Source: Rhodococcus sp. (in: high G+C Gram-positive bacteria)
GTDB lineage: Bacteria > Actinomycetota > Actinomycetes > Mycobacteriales > Mycobacteriaceae
DNA: 64,000 bases
Assembly (NCBI RefSeq): GCF_023264675.1
Contig: NZ_JAHFVG010000002.1
Span: forward strand, 62,001-126,000
Reading direction: 5' to 3'
The notes below the pieces were generated by a model that did not search any database, was not told the DNA's origin, and worked only from the letters and a program-made list of their open reading frames with translations. How positions within the stretch are numbered: position 1 is the stretch's first letter; the number at the start of each line of letters is the position of its first letter. Positions 60,232-64,000 of the stretch are shown piece after piece. Both the position numbers and the translations under genes were made by a program.

Positions 60232-61524
60232 ATGATGCATCTCGGATGGTTCTTCACGACAGGGTTCGGTGTGTACGGGTGGAATCAGCCATGGTCCGGC
60301 AACGTCGCCTCCGACGTCGGCCGCCCCGATCTGTTCGTGGATGCGGCACGCAGTCTCGAACGCGCCGGATTCGACTACATCATGCTGGAAGATTCGTCCG
60401 TCCTCTCCGATGTGTACCGAGGGACCTTCGAGAGTTCCGTCAGACGGGGCACGACGGTTCGGTTCGACCCGATGCCACTCGTGCCGCTGATGGCCCAGGC
60501 GACCGAGCGAATCGGAATCATCGCAACGGTGGCTACCACTTTCTATCCGCCCTTCCTCGCCGCACGGCTGATGGCCACTCTCGATCACGTCACCAAGGGC
60601 CGTGTCGGCATCAACCTCGTTACAGCAAGCGCGGACGGCGCAGCCCAGAACTACGGACTGCCGAAACAGATCGAGCACGACCTCCGCTACGAGATGGCCG
60701 ACGAATGGGTCGATGTCGTTACCCAGTTGTGGGACTCGTGGGACGAGGACGCGCTCGTGCTCGACACCGAAACCGGTGTCTTCGCCGACCACGAGAAAAT
60801 CCACAAGATCGGCTTCGAGGGCAAGTACTACTCTTCGCGTGGCCCCCTCAACGTTCCGCGGGGGCCGCAGGGCAAACCTGTGATCTGCCAGGCAGGGGGA
60901 TCACCGGCCGGGCGTGCGTTCGGTGCGAAACACGCGGACACCATCATCGCGAATGTTCGAGGGCTCGATGCGATGCGCGAATACCGAGAGGACATCAGCC
61001 GCAGGCTCGTCGAGTACGGGCGCAAGCCCGACGATGTGAAGGTGTTGTTCCTCGTCAGCCCCATCATGGCGGACACCGATGAGGAAGCCGCAGTCAAACG
61101 CGACCGGATGCGGGAAGTACAGAAGAACAACATCGATGGTGTTCTGGCGGCGATCTCCTATCTCAGCAGCACCGACTTCTCGCAGTTCGACATCGATGCT
61201 CCGGTTCCCGACCTGACCCAGTACAACGGGCACAAGAGCACCCTCGAAGACATGGCGAAGACTGGAAAAACGTTGCGCGAGATCATTGCGAACTACCCAA
61301 CCGTCGAATCCATGGAACTCGTCGGAACCACCGAATCCGTTGCAGCACAGATGGACGAGGCCATGGACTACGTCGGCGGCGACGGATTCCTCATTGCCTC
61401 GCCGGTGACGCGCAAGGCGATTTCCGAGATCAGTGACGGCTTGGCTCCTGCGCTACGTCGCCGCGGATCGATTCGAGACGGCTACTCCAAGCCGACGTTC
61501 CGCGAGAATCTGGCGGCCTTCTGA
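60232..61524 (+). CDS. Flavin-dependent monooxygenase 7 (LLM), divergent
   Basis: 430 residues, subfamily B (GFGVYGWNQPWSG, VFADHEKIHKIGF). TTFYPPFLAAR, INLVTASADGAAQNYG and PQGKPVICQAGGSPAGR are intact. The only plus-strand member; it faces the transporter operon across the palindrome-bearing gap, so both are probably induced together. AAAGG about 10 nt before the first ATG. Followed by its own terminator. Confidence 0.92.
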   Translation: MMHLGWFFTTGFGVYGWNQPWSGNVASDVGRPDLFVDAARSLERAGFDYIMLEDSSVLSDVYRGTFESSVRRGTTVRFDPMPLVPLMAQATERIGIIATVATTFYPPFLAARLMATLDHVTKGRVGINLVTASADGAAQNYGLPKQIEHDLRYEMADEWVDVVTQLWDSWDEDALVLDTETGVFADHEKIHKIGFEGKYYSSRGPLNVPRGPQGKPVICQAGGSPAGRAFGAKHADTIIANVRGLDAMREYREDISRRLVEYGRKPDDVKVLFLVSPIMADTDEEAAVKRDRMREVQKNNIDGVLAAISYLSSTDFSQFDIDAPVPDLTQYNGHKSTLEDMAKTGKTLREIIANYPTVESMELVGTTESVAAQMDEAMDYVGGDGFLIASPVTRKAISEISDGLAPALRRRGSIRDGYSKPTFRENLAAF

Positions 61525-61567
61525 TCCTCGGGGCGAACTCCTCGGTTGTCCAACCCGAACCGCGTTC

Positions 61568-61602
61568 GGCGGTGGGTGGCGTGCCCGGGAGCACCCACCG
61601 CC
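61568..61602 (+). terminator. Terminator of monooxygenase 7
   Basis: GGCGGTGGGTG-N13-CACCCACCGCC, perfect 11-bp stem, 44 bp past the stop. Marks the right border of the island. Confidence 0.7.
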
Positions 61603-61678
61603 CTGCAATACTCGAAGTGCTGCGAGCGTTCCATACGGCAGCAATCGAGGATCAGTGGACTGTGGAGGAGTGGAATCG

Positions 61679-62470
61679 ATGTCGACAACGTCGTATGTCA
61701 TCGCGGGTTCGGAGGCTACCGGGGGAGCTGGTCTCCAAGCCGACCTCAAGACCTTCGAGAAGCTCGGCGTCTACGGTGTGGGCACCATCACGTGCATCGT
61801 CTCCTTCGATCCGAAGTCCGGTTGGGGTCATCGGTTCGTGCCGATCGACAGTTCGGTCATCGCGGATCAGATCGAGGCAGCCACCGCAGCGCACGATCTC
61901 GATGTCGTGAAGATCGGCATGCTCGGCACCCCCGAAACAGTTGCGGCGGTTGCGGATTCTTTGAAGAAGCAGCCTTGGCGGCACGTCGTGGTGGATCCGG
62001 TTCTGATCTGCAAGGGGCAGGAACCGGGCGCAGCCCTCGACACCGACAACGCGTTGCGTACCGAGATCCTTCCGCTGGCGACCGTGGTGACGCCCAACCT
62101 GTTCGAGGCAGCCACCCTCGCCGGCATGGACGCTCTGGAAACCGTGGACGATCTGTCCGAGGCCGCGCGTCGCATTGCCGACCTCGGACCCCGCTATGTG
62201 GCGGTCAAGGGCGGCGTCGGTCTGCCCGGAGACGACGCGATCGATGTGTTCTTCGACGGAGAGGACGTGACGGTTCTGCGGGCACCGAAGATCGGAAACG
62301 AACGAGTTTCCGGTGCGGGATGCATCTTCGCGGCAGCGATCACCGCCGAACTGGCCAAGGGCGCCGCAGTGAGCGATGCCGTGGCGAGTGCAAAGGAATT
62401 CGCGCATGCGGGCATCGTCGGGCGGATCACGACCAACGCACCGTTCACCGCAGTGGGATGGCAGTCCTAA
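61679..62470 (+). CDS. Pyridoxal/hydroxymethylpyrimidine kinase-like protein
   Basis: 263 residues, ribokinase fold. AGSEATGGAGLQADLKTF (8-25) is the substrate/ATP N-terminal motif of the ThiD/PdxK group; VVVDPVLICKGQEPG near 103 and the anion-hole VSGAGCIFAAAITAEL near 215, with Cys as in Bacillus-type PdxK. It phosphorylates pyridoxal or HMP; its salvage or thiamine role is undecided. ATG after GGAGGAG. The 3' end overlaps the convergent GAF-ANTAR gene by 4 nt. Confidence 0.88.
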   Translation: MSTTSYVIAGSEATGGAGLQADLKTFEKLGVYGVGTITCIVSFDPKSGWGHRFVPIDSSVIADQIEAATAAHDLDVVKIGMLGTPETVAAVADSLKKQPWRHVVVDPVLICKGQEPGAALDTDNALRTEILPLATVVTPNLFEAATLAGMDALETVDDLSEAARRIADLGPRYVAVKGGVGLPGDDAIDVFFDGEDVTVLRAPKIGNERVSGAGCIFAAAITAELAKGAAVSDAVASAKEFAHAGIVGRITTNAPFTAVGWQS

Positions 62471-63243
62471 AGGGCATTCGAACTGCAGTCTTCGACGAAC
62501 TGGGTGGCTAGATCGCGCAGCTTCTTGTTCGTCTTCTGGGACATGTCGACGAGCATCTCGAACGCGGCATCGGCGTCGATCCGGTGCGTTGCCATGAGAA
62601 TGCCCTTGGCCTGTTCGATGGGTGCGCGGTGTTCCAGGGTGAACCTGAGACCCGATGCCTCGGCCCGCACACGGTCGAAGCGTTCGTAGTCGCCGAGTGC
62701 GCCTGCGAGCGCGCCGGTCAGAGCAGTTGCAGTCTCGATGTCGTCGTCGGTGAATGCGGACGGCGCTTCGCCGTACAGGTTCAAGGCTCCGAACCTCGTG
62801 TTCGCGCCGTACAGGGGAGCGGCCAGAAACGAGTGAATGTTTTCGCTTCTCGCCGACTCGGCGAACTCGGGCCAACGCTTCTCGGCGCCGATCGCATCGA
62901 CACGAACGACTTCGCCGGTGCGAGCAGCATGCAGGCATGGCCCGTCGCCTGCCTCGTACTGGTCGGTGTCGACGATGAGGGTGCGAGCATCGCTGTACAC
63001 CGCAGTGAATGTGCGATCGGAGATGGTGACAGTCACGCCACAGCTCGCGGCGCCGTCGACGGCTTTGCCCGCGAGTGCGACGAGCACCCGGAGCGCTGCC
63101 CCGAGGTGCTCGTCGTTGTCGATTCTCGTCCCCAGCGCATCGGCGAGGTCAGCCCCTTGCCCAGGATGTCCCCATCTGATGGTCGGCGCGGTCGTCTCCT
63201 GGAATGTTCCTTCCGTTGCCGCGCGCGTGTGTCCTGCTGTCAT
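62467..63243 (-). CDS. GAF-ANTAR RNA-binding antitermination regulator
   Basis: 258 residues. GAF sensor (about 45-185, SCGVTVTISDRTFTAVYSD, GDGPCLHAARTGEVVRVD) followed by an ANTAR domain (about 195-250, RAPIEQAKGILMATHRIDADAAFEML), which binds paired RNA hairpins and prevents termination. GATAAT lies 6 nt before the ATG with no ribosome-binding site, possibly leaderless. Targets unknown. Confidence 0.93.
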   Translation of the reverse strand: MTAGHTRAATEGTFQETTAPTIRWGHPGQGADLADALGTRIDNDEHLGAALRVLVALAGKAVDGAASCGVTVTISDRTFTAVYSDARTLIVDTDQYEAGDGPCLHAARTGEVVRVDAIGAEKRWPEFAESARSENIHSFLAAPLYGANTRFGALNLYGEAPSAFTDDDIETATALTGALAGALGDYERFDRVRAEASGLRFTLEHRAPIEQAKGILMATHRIDADAAFEMLVDMSQKTNKKLRDLATQFVEDCSSNAL

Positions 63244-63400
63244 GTTTCGATTATCGACGCATCTTCACGGGGAGTGAAGCAACCGGGTCCCAGGCGAATG
63301 CCCTTTGACCTGGCATTTAGCCACTCGATATCGTGATGTTACGACGCAGGTGCCGATTCGTTATGCTTATGTTACCTACCTGAGGGTCGATTCGCCCTTT

Positions 63401-64000
63401 TCACGGCAGAGCGACGTACTTGGTTTCGAGATACTCCTCGATTCCTTCCGATCCACCTTCGCGACCGAAGCCGGACTCCTTCACGCCGCCGAACGGAGCC
63501 GCCGCATCCGAGATCGCGCCTCGATTGACGCCGACCATTCCGGAATCGAGGGCAGCCGACACCCTCAGCGTTCGCGCCAGATCGCGCGTGTAGAAGTACG
63601 CCACCAGTCCGTACTGGGTATCGTTTGCCGCCGCGACCGCCTCGTCCTCGGTGTCGAATCCGATGATCGCGGCCACGGGGCCGAAGATCTCGTCGCGAAG
63701 CAGATTCGCGGTGGTCGGTATCTCGTCGAGGACAGTGGGGGTGAAGAAGAAGCCGTCACCACTCGGTGCTGTGCCCCCGGTGCGCACCCGGGCACCCTTG
63801 GCGACGGCGTCGTCGACGAGGGCGGTGACCGTTGCCCGCTGTTTCGCGTTGATCAGTGGCCCGATGTCGGTGCCGTCGGCGACACCCGAGCCCACGGTCA
63901 GCGCTGCAATGCGCGCGGTCAATTTCTCGGTGAACTCCTCGCGCACGGAATTGGCGACGTACAGGCGGTTCGCCGCCGTGCACGCTTCGCCTCCGTTGCG
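63401..64000 (-). CDS. gabD: Succinate-semialdehyde dehydrogenase-like ALDH, 5'-truncated
   Basis: The frame is open to the window edge; the last 199 residues are visible. The catalytic Cys lies in NGGEACTAANRLY, followed by DEIFGPVAAIIGFDTEDEAV (NAD-binding Glu-Phe-Gly-Pro) and the SSADH-type ending FGGVKESGFGREGGSEGIEEYLETKYV. Oxidises an aldehyde to the acid with NAD(P). The N-terminal cofactor domain is outside the window. Confidence 0.88.
   Translation of the reverse strand, partial: RNGGEACTAANRLYVANSVREEFTEKLTARIAALTVGSGVADGTDIGPLINAKQRATVTALVDDAVAKGARVRTGGTAPSGDGFFFTPTVLDEIPTTANLLRDEIFGPVAAIIGFDTEDEAVAAANDTQYGLVAYFYTRDLARTLRVSAALDSGMVGVNRGAISDAAAPFGGVKESGFGREGGSEGIEEYLETKYVALP

Overview
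The window is high-GC, gene-dense DNA with many GTG/TTG starts. It carries a DesA3-type desaturase with its reductase, an EspR-like regulator, MmyB-like regulators and several leaderless promoters. All of this points to an actinobacterial chromosome of the Mycobacteriales, most likely Rhodococcus or a close Nocardiaceae relative. I see no rRNA, tRNA, insertion sequence, phage gene or CRISPR array.

Layout. 1-12.5 kb: a truncated LuxR-type regulator; an aldo/keto reductase operon facing an MmyB-like regulator; a ZIP-type metal permease; a quinone-reductase-like gene and its divergent MarR regulator, separated by a striking operator region; a P-loop kinase-like gene; an SQR-like flavoprotein; then a methyltransferase, a CDGSH protein and an iron-containing redox enzyme. 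12.8-20.6 kb: a hydantoinase, AtzF-C-like protein, DAO-type flavoprotein and DapA-like aldolase form one operon. A LacI regulator diverges from it, and a polar-amino-acid ABC transporter follows. The same 14-bp operator-like site lies in front of both the catabolic and the transport units. 20.6-28.5 kb: small and tandem regulators, an alcohol dehydrogenase/TetR pair, a small membrane protein behind a structured leader, and an EspR-like / ImmA-like / multi-TM / Thr-rich surface protein locus. 28.9-42.3 kb: a DesA3-like desaturase with ferredoxin reductase; a second MmyB-controlled oxidoreductase module; an MFS/TetR pair; an orphan Imm5-like protein; a GGDEF protein with a degenerate EAL domain; an SDR/AraC pair.

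The most remarkable part is 42.3-61.5 kb. Seven paralogous flavin-dependent monooxygenases (NtaA/SnaA/DszA-type luciferase-like, LLM) are present. Six are interleaved with two MFS transporters in one long minus-strand unit, and the seventh is transcribed divergently just outside it. A peptide/nickel-type ABC transporter is split so that its two ATPase genes lie near opposite ends of the island. A GntR/UTRA regulator sits at one edge. This looks like a dedicated system for taking up and oxidising one family of small organic compounds (organosulfur, aminopolycarboxylate or similar). The substrate cannot be read from sequence, and no flavin reductase for these enzymes is visible.

The right end holds a pyridoxal/HMP kinase-like gene, a GAF-ANTAR RNA-binding regulator and the 3' part of a succinate-semialdehyde dehydrogenase-like gene.
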